Positions 1-6,893 of a stretch of 64,000 bases of DNA are shown here, in pieces. Position 1 is the stretch's first letter; every line of letters begins with the position of its first letter. A model generated the notes under the pieces. That model did no database searches and was not told the origin of the DNA. It worked only from the letters and a program-made list of their open reading frames with translations. The stretch comes from Streptacidiphilus albus JL83 (GTDB lineage Bacteria > Actinomycetota > Actinomycetes > Streptomycetales > Streptomycetaceae). The DNA lies in NCBI RefSeq assembly GCF_000744705.1, contig NZ_JQML01000001.1, forward strand, positions 1,364,001-1,428,000, read 5' to 3'. A program made the position numbers and the translations under genes.

Positions 1-93
1 GCGGATCCACAGCGACGTGGTGACCAGCGTGGACAGTGTGCCCGCAGCCAGTACTGCGGAGGCGGCTTCGGTCAGGGAGCTCAACTGCTTCAC
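1..93 (-). CDS. Partial CDS, N-terminus of a possible membrane protein
   Basis: Reading leftwards from a GTG at 93 there is an open frame that runs off the window edge, beginning V-K-Q-L-S-S-L-T-E-A-A. The stretch continues with small hydrophobic residues (AVLAAGTLSTLVTTSLWI), which looks like a first membrane segment. A G-rich stretch lies just before the GTG. Only about 31 codons are visible, so no family can be assigned and the call rests on composition and an open frame alone. Confidence 0.3.
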   Translation of the reverse strand, partial: MKQLSSLTEAASAVLAAGTLSTLVTTSLWIR

Positions 94-432
94 ATCCCCC
101 GACGCGACCGGAAGCCGATGAGCCGCCGCCGAAGCTGCGGCTCCTTCTGCATCGAGCATGACAACGTCGACGCACTCACGATGTCCAGATCCATAGGTCC
201 CCACCCCTCGCCCCGACCGCCCTCCGGTGCTGTCGGGCGCATACGCCCCTACAGCACCCCCAGGCTTCTTGCGACTGTAGAGAATCAGACATCGCACATC
301 GGCCAACAGCGCGCACAAGGACGCGTACTTGTCACAAGGGCGCGCACTCCACGCGCACTGCCCGCGCACTTCTTCCGCACCAGAATGCCCAATCGCCCGA
401 CGCATACGATCGAGCGGCATTACATTCCGTAC
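94..432. other. Intergenic region, no supported gene
   Basis: About 340 bases separate the possible leftward gene at the window edge from the first rightward regulator. The regulator's frame is open upstream to 118, but that stretch is arginine- and proline-rich in a way typical of non-coding high-GC DNA. I see no convincing promoter, hairpin or small gene. Confidence 0.4.
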
Positions 433-1848
433 ATGCGCCGCCACGCGGAACCACGGCCGGACCATGTACCGCAGCCGGAGCAGCACTCGAACGTGCAGCT
501 CAGCGGCCTCCTCGACGAAGCCGGTCTGTCCAATATGGCCTTCGCCCGCGAGGTGCGGGCGACCGCCGCCCAGCACGGACACACCGTCGCCTGCGACCAC
601 AACCACGTCCGGCGCTGGCGCGACGGCCACGCCAGCCGGGCGGTGCCGCCGCAGTTCATCGCCGAGGCGCTGTCGCGTCGCCTCGGACGCAGTCTCTCAC
701 TCTCCGACGTCGGCATGGACGCCCAGGGTCGGATCCCCTCCGCCCAGGGGCTGCTGGAGTTCGCCGGCTCCCCCGCCGAGATCCTCGCCGCCACCCACGA
801 GCTGTGCAGCCAGCCCGAGTCCCTGGACCGCACCCAGCCCACGGGCCCGCTCACCGTACTGGCGCCGGCGGTGCTGCGCTGGCTGGTCGTGCCGCCGCCC
901 AACGCGCCCGCCCGGCACACCCCCGGACGCCCCGTCACCTCCGGTGACATCGACCGGGTACGGGCCACCACCGACGCCTTCGACCAGATCGACCGGCGCA
1001 GCGGCGGGGCGGTGGCCCGGCTGCCCGCCGTGCAGTTCCTCCGCTCCGGCGTGGCCCCGCTGCTCGGCGCCCACTACACCGGCCCGACCGGACGGGAGTT
1101 GTACAACGCGGCGGCGCTGTGCACCTACGGCATCGCCCGCTACACCTTCGACGCCGACCTGCCCGGGCTGGCCAACCGCTGGACGGTGCTGGCGCTGAGC
1201 ATGGCGCACCAGGCCGACGACCCGCTGCTCGGCGCGTACATCGTGCTGCTGCTGGCGGAGCAGGCGCTGCTCAACGAGGCGCCGCAGACCGCGCTCACCT
1301 ACGTCAGCGCCGCGCTCACCGCCACCGGCGAGCACAGCCTGCGCGTCCGCGCCGGACTGCACGCCGTCGAGGCCCGGGTCCACGCCCAGTTGGCCCAGCC
1401 ACTGCCGGCCAGGGCCGCCGCCGCCAAGGCCGAGCGCGGGCTGGCCAGACCGGCCGAACCGCAGGACCCGACCTGGCTGGAACCCTTCGACCACGGCTTC
1501 GTCGCCCACAGTGCGGCGCAGAGCGCGCTCGCCCTCGGCAACGCGTCGATCGCCCGCCGCCGGGCCGAGCAGGCCCTGGCCGCGATCCCCGCCGAACGGG
1601 TCCGCGACTCGGTGGTCATCCGACTCCAACTCGCCTCCGCACTGGCCCGGCAGGGGCACACCGCGGACTCCTGCACCCAGGCGGAGGCGGCGCTGCGGCA
1701 GGCCGACGGCCTCCAGTCGAGCACCGTCACCACCCATCTCCGGCTGGCGCTCCGCGAGTTGCAGCAGCATGCGGACGTCCCGCAGATCGCGGCGGTGATC
1801 GACCGGCTGGCCCGGGCGACCCATCGGCAGCAGGACGTCCTGGGCTGA
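433..1848 (+). CDS. HTH regulator with C-terminal TPR-like helical region
   Basis: The first ~90 residues look like a helix-turn-helix domain (LLDEAGLSNMAFAREV, then HNHVRRWRDG). The rest is alanine-rich and helical in the manner of tetratricopeptide repeats, as in many actinomycete regulators of about 450 residues. This layout suggests a cytoplasmic DNA-binding regulator whose helical half senses a peptide or partner protein; the ligand is unknown. I chose the ATG at 433; an ATG at 385 is also possible, and neither has a strong ribosome site. It is followed by a second small regulator in the same direction. Confidence 0.7.
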   Translation: MRRHAEPRPDHVPQPEQHSNVQLSGLLDEAGLSNMAFAREVRATAAQHGHTVACDHNHVRRWRDGHASRAVPPQFIAEALSRRLGRSLSLSDVGMDAQGRIPSAQGLLEFAGSPAEILAATHELCSQPESLDRTQPTGPLTVLAPAVLRWLVVPPPNAPARHTPGRPVTSGDIDRVRATTDAFDQIDRRSGGAVARLPAVQFLRSGVAPLLGAHYTGPTGRELYNAAALCTYGIARYTFDADLPGLANRWTVLALSMAHQADDPLLGAYIVLLLAEQALLNEAPQTALTYVSAALTATGEHSLRVRAGLHAVEARVHAQLAQPLPARAAAAKAERGLARPAEPQDPTWLEPFDHGFVAHSAAQSALALGNASIARRRAEQALAAIPAERVRDSVVIRLQLASALARQGHTADSCTQAEAALRQADGLQSSTVTTHLRLALRELQQHADVPQIAAVIDRLARATHRQQDVLG

Positions 1849-2027
1849 GGCCGAGCGGTCGCCACCCCTTGTGAAGATACTGTCGATCTTTCGCCGGGCG
1901 CACGGCGGTGAACTGGGCCTTCCCACATGTTGCATATGCCATGGCACAGCCAAAGTCCCCACATCGACATTTGGCGGTCCATACTTGCCGCCACCACCCA
2001 GTGCACCGCACCGCCCAGGGGGCGCAC

Positions 2028-2453
2028 ATGCAACTTCGGTCCCATCACCAACCCGACGAGCCGGACGAGTTGGCGGATCGGCTGAACCACCTGTTCTCGG
2101 TCGTGCATCCGCCGCACCGGCCGCCGTACAGCACCCAGGAGGTCGCCGCCGCCATCGGCGCGACCGGCCGGGCAGCGGTCTCGGCCAAGTACCTCGGCGA
2201 GCTCCGCAGCGGCCAGCGCCGGCAGCTCAGCGACTCGCGCGCCGCCGCCATCTGCGACTTCTTCGGCGTCCCGCCGCGCTACCTGACCGACCGGGAGACG
2301 GCCGAACAGACCGACCAGGAACTGGCCCTGCTCGCGGCGCTGCGCAGCGAGGACGTCCGCCATCTCGCCCTGCGCGCCGCCCGGCTGCTGCCGGAGGAAC
2401 TGGCCGACGTCATCGCCGGCGTCGAGCGCTGCCTCACCGCCGCCGGCGACTGA
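2028..2453 (+). CDS. Small XRE/EspR-like helix-turn-helix protein
   Basis: A 141-residue protein. The region from about residue 13 to 90 (ADRLNHLFSVVHPP, YSTQEVAAAIG, KYLGELRSGQR, DFFGVPPRYLTD) follows the extended N-terminal HTH of actinobacterial EspR-type regulators, with a short helical C-terminus likely used for dimerisation. The ATG at 2028 is preceded by CAGGGGG at a good distance, so I prefer it to an upstream in-frame ATG at 1908. It lies 180 bases after another regulator and could be transcribed with it. DNA-binding function is inferred from family resemblance; targets are unknown. Confidence 0.7.
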   Translation: MQLRSHHQPDEPDELADRLNHLFSVVHPPHRPPYSTQEVAAAIGATGRAAVSAKYLGELRSGQRRQLSDSRAAAICDFFGVPPRYLTDRETAEQTDQELALLAALRSEDVRHLALRAARLLPEELADVIAGVERCLTAAGD

Positions 2454-2612
2454 GTCCGGCAGCCGGGCCGGGAACGGGGGCCGACCTGGCCGACCGGGCC
2501 GACCGGGCCGAGGGGCTGCTCACCGAATGGATGCGCGCGGTTGCGGCAGGTAGTCGTCCGAGTGACGGTGGACCCGCACGACCTCTCCACCGTTTGGAAC
2601 AAAGGACAACCC

Positions 2613-3220
2613 ATGCGTTCGCACCACGCCCGCACCTTGGCCACGACCTCGGTCCTGGCCGCAGCGATATCCGCGGGCCTGCTCGTCGGCACCAACGCCC
2701 AGGCCGCCACGTCGGCCCCCGCCGGCGGGCATCGCACCACCGCCCAGACCTCCACCGCCACGACCTCCACCGCCGGGCCGTCGACCGCGCAGCCCGCCGC
2801 CACCGTACCGGTGCCACCACTCCCGGTACCGGCCCCCGTTCCGCCGGTCGCAGTCCCGCCGGCCCCCGTCCCGGTCCCGCCCGTACCGCCGGTGGCCGTC
2901 CCGCCGGCGCCGGTCCCGGTCCCACCGGTGCCCCCGGTAGCCGCACCTCCGGTAGCCGTCCCGCCGGTGGCAGCGCCTCCGGTGGCCGTCCCGCCGGTCG
3001 CCCCGCCGGTCGCCCTGCCACCGGCCCCCGTGCCCCTGCCGCCGGTCCCCCGGTCGCCGCGCCGCCGGTCCCGCCGGTGGCCCTGCCGCCCGCCCCGGTC
3101 CCGCTGCCGCCGGTCCCGCCGGTGGCCCTGCCGCCCGCCCCGGTACCGGTTCCGCCGCTGCCCGCGCCGGTGCCGCCGCTCCCGGTGCACACCCCCGGTA
3201 GCACCGGCGCCGACCGGTAG
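2613..3220 (+). CDS. Secreted proline/valine-rich repeat protein, frameshifted
   Basis: The ATG at 2613 follows AAAGGA. Residues 1-31 form a signal peptide (arginine/histidine start, hydrophobic VLAAAISAGLLVG, cut near AQA). After a short threonine-rich linker the protein becomes a long low-complexity array of PPVAVPPAPVPVPP-type motifs, consistent with an exported wall-associated or wall-spanning protein. The frame is broken at the C run 3047-3051: before it the repeat is in one frame, after it the same repeat continues in another and ends HTPGSTGADR with a stop at 3220. Adding one C repairs it to about 203 residues. A strong terminator follows. Molecular role unknown. Confidence 0.65.
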
Positions 3221-3238
3221 CACCGCGCACACCCCCGC

Positions 3239-3270
3239 GGCCCCGTCCCGGCTCCCACCGGGACGGGGCC
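3239..3270 (+). terminator. Rho-independent-type hairpin after the proline-rich gene
   Basis: A perfect 13-bp stem (GGCCCCGTCCCGG paired with CCGGGACGGGGCC) with a 6-base loop lies 18 bases after the stop codon. There is no T-run, which is usual in Streptomyces terminators. Confidence 0.75.
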
Positions 3271-3429
3271 GTCGGCCGGTCCCAACCCGATTCGCTCCGC
3301 GCAGAGTTATGACCGCTGAGGTAATCGCTTCGCAGCAGCACCGGATGGAAAGCTCAGGGAGTCGGAAGCGGCGGGCGTTCCCGCCGAACCGAGAACCAAC
3401 CACCCTCCCTTTCTGTCCGAGGAGACGCT

Positions 3430-3813
3430 GTGACCACCATCGAAGAGACCGTCCAGAAGTACGTCGCGTCCTGGTCGGAGCCGGACCCGGAGATCCGCCG
3501 GGCCACCGTCGCCGAACTCTGGTCGCCGGACGCCCTCTACAAGAACGCCACCACCGAGTACCCCGGCCTCAAGGGCATCGAGGAGGCGGTCCAGGAGGTC
3601 TGGGACCTGTTCACCTCGAAGGGCTTCACCGTCAGCGTGGGCCGGGTCGACGCCAACCACGAGGCGGTGCGCTACACCTGGGAGCTGTACGCTCCCGGCG
3701 CGGACACCGAGCCGGTCGCCCTGGGCACCCAGGTGGTCACCCTCGACGCCGCGGGCCGGATGGTCCGCGACTACCAGTTCGTCGACAAGGCCCCCGAGGG
3801 ACTCATCGACTGA
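3430..3813 (+). CDS. SnoaL-like / NTF2-fold family protein
   Basis: A 127-residue protein starting at GTG 3430 behind GAGGAG. Its pattern (VQKYVASWSEPDPEIRRATVAELWSPDALY near the start, then GLKGIEEAV, then YTWELYAPG) matches small SnoaL/NTF2-fold proteins, which include cyclases, isomerases and uncharacterised small-molecule binders. Length is normal for the family. No catalytic assignment is possible. Its stop codon overlaps a perfect palindrome that precedes the next gene, an MmyB-type regulator, which suggests the regulator may control this gene or itself. Confidence 0.75.
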   Translation: MTTIEETVQKYVASWSEPDPEIRRATVAELWSPDALYKNATTEYPGLKGIEEAVQEVWDLFTSKGFTVSVGRVDANHEAVRYTWELYAPGADTEPVALGTQVVTLDAAGRMVRDYQFVDKAPEGLID

Positions 3814-3824
3814 TCCGCGGATCA
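3811..3824. promoter_or_regulatory. Perfect palindrome TGATCCGCGGATCA, candidate operator
   Basis: A 14-bp perfect palindrome overlaps the stop codon of the SnoaL-like gene and lies 50 bases before the start of the XRE/MmyB regulator. It is a plausible autoregulatory site; this is inferred from position only. Confidence 0.35.
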
Positions 3825-3873
3825 TACTGCTGGTCAAGGAAGTTGATCGGGTGTCGGGGAATCGGAGGCACGG

Positions 3874-4674
3874 GTGACGACGACGGTGCGGTTCGCGGAA
3901 CCGCTGGGCGATCTGCTGCGGCAGTGGCGCAGGCACCGCGGGATCAGCCAACTCGACCTGGCCTCACGGGCCGAGGTCTCCGCCCGGCACCTCAGCTTCG
4001 TCGAGAACGGCCGCGCGGAACCGAGCCGGGAGATCGTCCTGCGGCTCGCGGAAGCGCTGGAACTCGCCCTGCGGGAGCGTAACCAGCTGCTGCTGGCAGC
4101 CGGTTACGCCCCGGTGTTCCGACAGGCCGGCCTGGATGCCCCGCACCTGGCGGCGGTGCGGGGCATGCTGCGCCAGGTCATGACCGCCCACGCCCCCTAC
4201 CCGGCGGTGGTGCTGGACCGCTACTGGAACCGGGTGGAGGCCAACCGGCCGGCCATGCTGTTCCGCGTCGGCGCGGCTCCGCACCTGCTTGAGGAGCCGG
4301 TCAACCTGATGCGGCTGGCGCTGCACCCCGACGGGCTGGCCCCGCTGATCGTCAACCTCGGCGAGTGGCGCGCCCATCTGCTGCACCGGCTCGCCCGCCA
4401 GGTCACCCTGACGGCGGATCCGCAGCTGGCGGAGCTGCAGGCGGAACTGACCGGCTACCCCTGCGACCAACCTGAGCCCGAGCTCGAACTGCCCGGCCCC
4501 GGGGACATCGCGGTACAGCTGCGGCTCCGCCACCGGGGCGGGGTGCTCTCCTTCTTCAGCACGGTGAGCACCTTCGGGACGCCGCTCGACGTCACCGTCG
4601 CCGAGTTGGTGATCGAGTCCTTCTTCCCCGCCGATCCGGAGACCACGGCGGTGCTGGCCGCCGCCGAGTGGTAG
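3874..4674 (+). CDS. XRE-family regulator with MmyB-like ligand domain
   Basis: 266 residues from GTG 3874, with GGAGG upstream. Residues ~8-75 are a classic XRE helix-turn-helix (LLRQWRRHRGISQLDLA, SARHLSFVENGRAEPS). Residues ~100-260 match the MmyB-like PAS-type ligand-binding domain (VVLDRYWNRVEANRPAM, then LRLRHRGGVLSFFSTVSTFGTPLDVTVAELVIESFFPADPET near the end). Such proteins sense small hydrophobic ligands and usually control an adjacent enzyme. Here the neighbours are a SnoaL-like protein upstream and a convergent FMN reductase downstream, so the target is unclear. Confidence 0.88.
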   Translation: MTTTVRFAEPLGDLLRQWRRHRGISQLDLASRAEVSARHLSFVENGRAEPSREIVLRLAEALELALRERNQLLLAAGYAPVFRQAGLDAPHLAAVRGMLRQVMTAHAPYPAVVLDRYWNRVEANRPAMLFRVGAAPHLLEEPVNLMRLALHPDGLAPLIVNLGEWRAHLLHRLARQVTLTADPQLAELQAELTGYPCDQPEPELELPGPGDIAVQLRLRHRGGVLSFFSTVSTFGTPLDVTVAELVIESFFPADPETTAVLAAAEW

Positions 4675-4691
4675 CCGCTCCCACCCCGTGG

Positions 4692-5252
4692 TCAGCCGGC
4701 CGCGGCCAGCAGCGGGCGGTGGCGGCCGGCCAGGGCCTCGGAGAAGGTGTCGACGATCCGGCCGAGCGAGTCGGCCGTCCCCGGCTCCAGGACGACCGAG
4801 TCGTCCGCGCCGACGGTGATGTGGCGGTCCAGCACGAACCAGCCCTGGACGATGTGGTCGGCCCCCATCGAGGAGAGCACCGGCCGCAGCGCGTAGTCGA
4901 TAGCCAGCACATGCGCGGTGGAGCCGCCGGTCGCCAGCGGCAGCACGGTCTTTCCGGCGAGGGCGTACTGCGGCAGCACGTCCAGCAGTGACTTGAGCAG
5001 CCCGGAGTAGGCGGCCTTGTAGACGGGCGTGCCGATGACCACGCCGTCGGCCCGGGCGAAGAGCTCGGCGGCCCGGACTATGTCGGGATGGCCGAAATCC
5101 GCTCCCAGCAGGGCCTGTGCGGACAGCGTCCGGACATCGAGCGGGACCACCTGGTGCCCCTGGTCGACCAGCCTGGTGTCCAGGTGGCGCAGCAGCCGCG
5201 CGGTGCGCGAGGTCGGTGACGGGCTTCCGGAGACGGACAGGACGGTGGCCAT
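4692..5252 (-). CDS. ssuE: NADPH-dependent FMN reductase (SsuE-like)
   Basis: A 186-residue flavodoxin-fold reductase. The N-terminal SGSPSPTSRTARLLRHL phosphate-binding loop and the GTPVYKAAYSGLLKSLLD segment are characteristic of SsuE-type NADPH:FMN oxidoreductases, which supply reduced flavin to sulfonate monooxygenases. The start at 5252 gives the family length. About 216 bases upstream on the same strand is a 27-residue leader peptide of the type found before sulfur-metabolism genes, which supports a role in sulfur scavenging. No monooxygenase or sulfonate transporter is next to it, so the exact partner is unknown and the gene symbol is by similarity. Confidence 0.82.
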   Translation of the reverse strand: MATVLSVSGSPSPTSRTARLLRHLDTRLVDQGHQVVPLDVRTLSAQALLGADFGHPDIVRAAELFARADGVVIGTPVYKAAYSGLLKSLLDVLPQYALAGKTVLPLATGGSTAHVLAIDYALRPVLSSMGADHIVQGWFVLDRHITVGADDSVVLEPGTADSLGRIVDTFSEALAGRHRPLLAAAG

Positions 5253-5417
5253 GGGAACTCATTTCAGGTATTGCGCGAACGGGCAGCCGGCGCGGACGGG
5301 CAGCCGGGGCTGCCGTCGCGCTCGGTCGCACGCGGGGGCGGGAACGGCGGAGCAGGCCGGCCGGGCCCGGGCGCGGCGTCGCGAGGGCCGCGGAGGGCGG
5401 CAGGGTCCGGCGGAGGA

Positions 5418-5444
5418 GGCTCGGCGGAGCGAGGAGGCCGAGCC
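5418..5444 (-). promoter_or_regulatory. Hairpin after the leader peptide, possible attenuator
   Basis: An 8-bp perfect stem (GGCTCGGC / GCCGAGCC, 11-base loop) lies about 24 bases beyond the stop codon of the leader peptide and before the FMN reductase. Position fits a transcription attenuator; no U-run or alternative pairing was established. Confidence 0.3.
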
Positions 5445-5467
5445 CGGGCCGGGCGGGGAGGCTGCCC

Positions 5468-5551
5468 TCAGGCTGCGCGGCGACAGAACGCGCTGGAGAC
5501 ACGGGCGAGGTCGACGTGGAGCCGCCGCGTGAGGTTCAGTCGCCCGTTCAT
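5468..5551 (-). CDS. Cysteine-type leader peptide (27 aa) upstream of ssuE
   Basis: A short frame reading M-N-G-R-L-N-L then TRRLHVDLARVSSAFCRRAA. The TRR-x-HVDL-x-RV core with a cysteine near the end is the hallmark of the short actinobacterial proteins annotated as putative leader peptides in front of sulfur and cysteine genes. In related mycobacterial systems ribosome behaviour at the cysteine codons senses cysteine supply. Here a single TGT lies five codons before the stop. The 216-base leader between it and the reductase contains a hairpin. I infer translation-coupled regulation of the reductase by cysteine status. Confidence 0.75.
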   Translation of the reverse strand: MNGRLNLTRRLHVDLARVSSAFCRRAA

Positions 5552-5559
5552 AGGTCCCG

Positions 5560-5589
5560 ATTCAAGCAGCAGCGAATTCGGCGAGTCAA
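5560..5589 (-). promoter_or_regulatory. Candidate promoter for the leader peptide and ssuE
   Basis: On the minus strand TTGACT (5589-5584) and TTGAAT (5565-5560) are separated by 18 bases, and the leader ATG begins 9 bases later. The -35 is good and the -10 weak. This would give a very short 5' leader. Confidence 0.3.
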
Positions 5590-5699
5590 GGAATCGCAGG
5601 TCGGTCTCACGCACTGGATGGCTGGTCGGGGGGACAATGGGCGGGTGCCGGGCAGGCGGCGCGGGCCGCGCCGGAGCCCGACGGTCCCGGTGGAGCCGT

Positions 5700-6428
5700 T
5701 CAGCCCTGCTGGAGGTGCTCGGCGAAGAAGGCGTCGATGCGCTTCCAGGCGTCGGCCGAGGACTCCGGGTGCGGGCCGATGCCGGTGACCCGCATCAGCG
5801 GGTGCAGTACCCGGGGGCCGACCATGGCGTCGTTGAGGAAGGCGTGCCCGGCCCCCGGGTACTCACGGGAGTCGTGGGCGACGCCGGCGCGGCCGAGGGC
5901 GGCGTCCAGCTTCGCGCTCGCGCCCCGCAGGCTGCGGTCCTTCGCGCCGTAGGAGGTGACCAGGGGGCAGGCCCCTTCGAGGGCCGCGTCCAGGTCCTTG
6001 GGCAGATAGCCGTAGTTGACCGCACCGGCGTCGAAGCCCCGGTTGGCGGAGAGCAGGGCGAAGCCGCCGCCCATGCAGAAGCCGATGACCCCGACCCGGC
6101 CGGTGCAGTCGGCCCGTCCGGCGAGCCAGCGGCGGGATGCCTCGATGTCGTCGAAGGCCCGGCCCCGGCCTGAGCTGAAGGCGCGCAGGGTCGAGACCAG
6201 GCAGCGGCGCAGGCCGCCCTCGCTGTAGAGGTCGGGCATCAGCGCGAGATATCCGGCCCGGGCCAGCCGTTCGACATGACGGAGCATCACTTCGTCGACA
6301 CCGAAAGCCTCGTGGACCACGACCACGGCGGGCCAGGGGCCGTCGCCGGCCGGGCGGGCGAGGTGGCCGGACAGGTGCGGCGAGCCGCCGTCGACACGCG
6401 TGAGCACCGACAGGTCGACCTCTTCCAT
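5700..6428 (-). CDS. Dienelactone hydrolase family protein
   Basis: 242 residues from ATG 6428, preceded by a GGAAGG ribosome site. An alpha/beta hydrolase with the dienelactone hydrolase layout: Glu40 in VVHEAFG, the nucleophile Cys118 in GFCMGGGFAL, Asp164 in YGAKDRS and His195 in GAGHAFLND form the expected Cys-Asp-His triad. Such enzymes open lactone or ester rings in aromatic catabolism, but many actinomycete members have unknown substrates. A frame continues upstream to 6662 but loses coding character. It is divergent from the S53 protease gene. Confidence 0.88.
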   Translation of the reverse strand: MEEVDLSVLTRVDGGSPHLSGHLARPAGDGPWPAVVVVHEAFGVDEVMLRHVERLARAGYLALMPDLYSEGGLRRCLVSTLRAFSSGRGRAFDDIEASRRWLAGRADCTGRVGVIGFCMGGGFALLSANRGFDAGAVNYGYLPKDLDAALEGACPLVTSYGAKDRSLRGASAKLDAALGRAGVAHDSREYPGAGHAFLNDAMVGPRVLHPLMRVTGIGPHPESSADAWKRIDAFFAEHLQQG

Positions 6429-6893
6429 CGTCGGCCTTCCTCGGTGCGGGGTCTGGACGGTGGCGCCTGGCACCCGCCGACTTTGGGCGGACTTGAATGG
6501 TTTACCAGACAGTAAGGTCCGACCGCCAGAGCCACACCGCACCGGCTTCGGTCGCACGGCCGACTCCCAGTGGACCCTCAGGTCCCATTCAGACTCTCCG
6601 ACCGCCAGGGCTCTTGCCCCACTCGACATCGCTTCGCTATGTTCACTCCCGGACACCACCACCGGTGGTGACAGTTCGTCAAATAACTGTCATGTGCACG
6701 TAACTTGTTCTCGGCCCCGACCCCGACCCTGTTCCTCGGGTCCGGCGGAGCCCTGACTCGCGTCCAGCGCGACCTGCTCCTCCAGCACGAGCACCCGCTG
6801 CATTCCCCACTCCGGCACGGCGCCCGTGCCAGGCCGTTCCGACGCGCCCGGCGACTCCGGCTCCGTCTCCAACCCCCATGAGAGGGTCGTACG
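6429..6893. other. Divergent intergenic region with one inverted repeat
   Basis: 465 bases between the hydrolase and protease genes. The only clear structure is the 24-bp inverted repeat at 6669-6692. The middle is AT-richer than its surroundings, as expected of a promoter region. Confidence 0.5.
6669..6692. promoter_or_regulatory. Inverted repeat TGACAGTT-N8-AACTGTCA, candidate operator
   Basis: Two perfect 8-bp arms separated by 8 bases sit about 200 bases before the TTG start of the S53 protease. The shape and size fit a dimeric repressor or activator site. The regulator is not identified. Confidence 0.5.

Noticed and set aside
1871..3220. A 449-codon frame ending with the proline-rich repeat
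   Set aside because: Only the last ~55 codons belong to the proline-rich gene, in the post-frameshift frame; the rest is a shadow of the regulator gene.
5117..6173. Overlapping plus-strand frames between the FMN reductase and hydrolase genes
   Set aside because: Arginine- and glycine-rich shadows; the region is the leader of the leftward reductase and the complement of the hydrolase gene.
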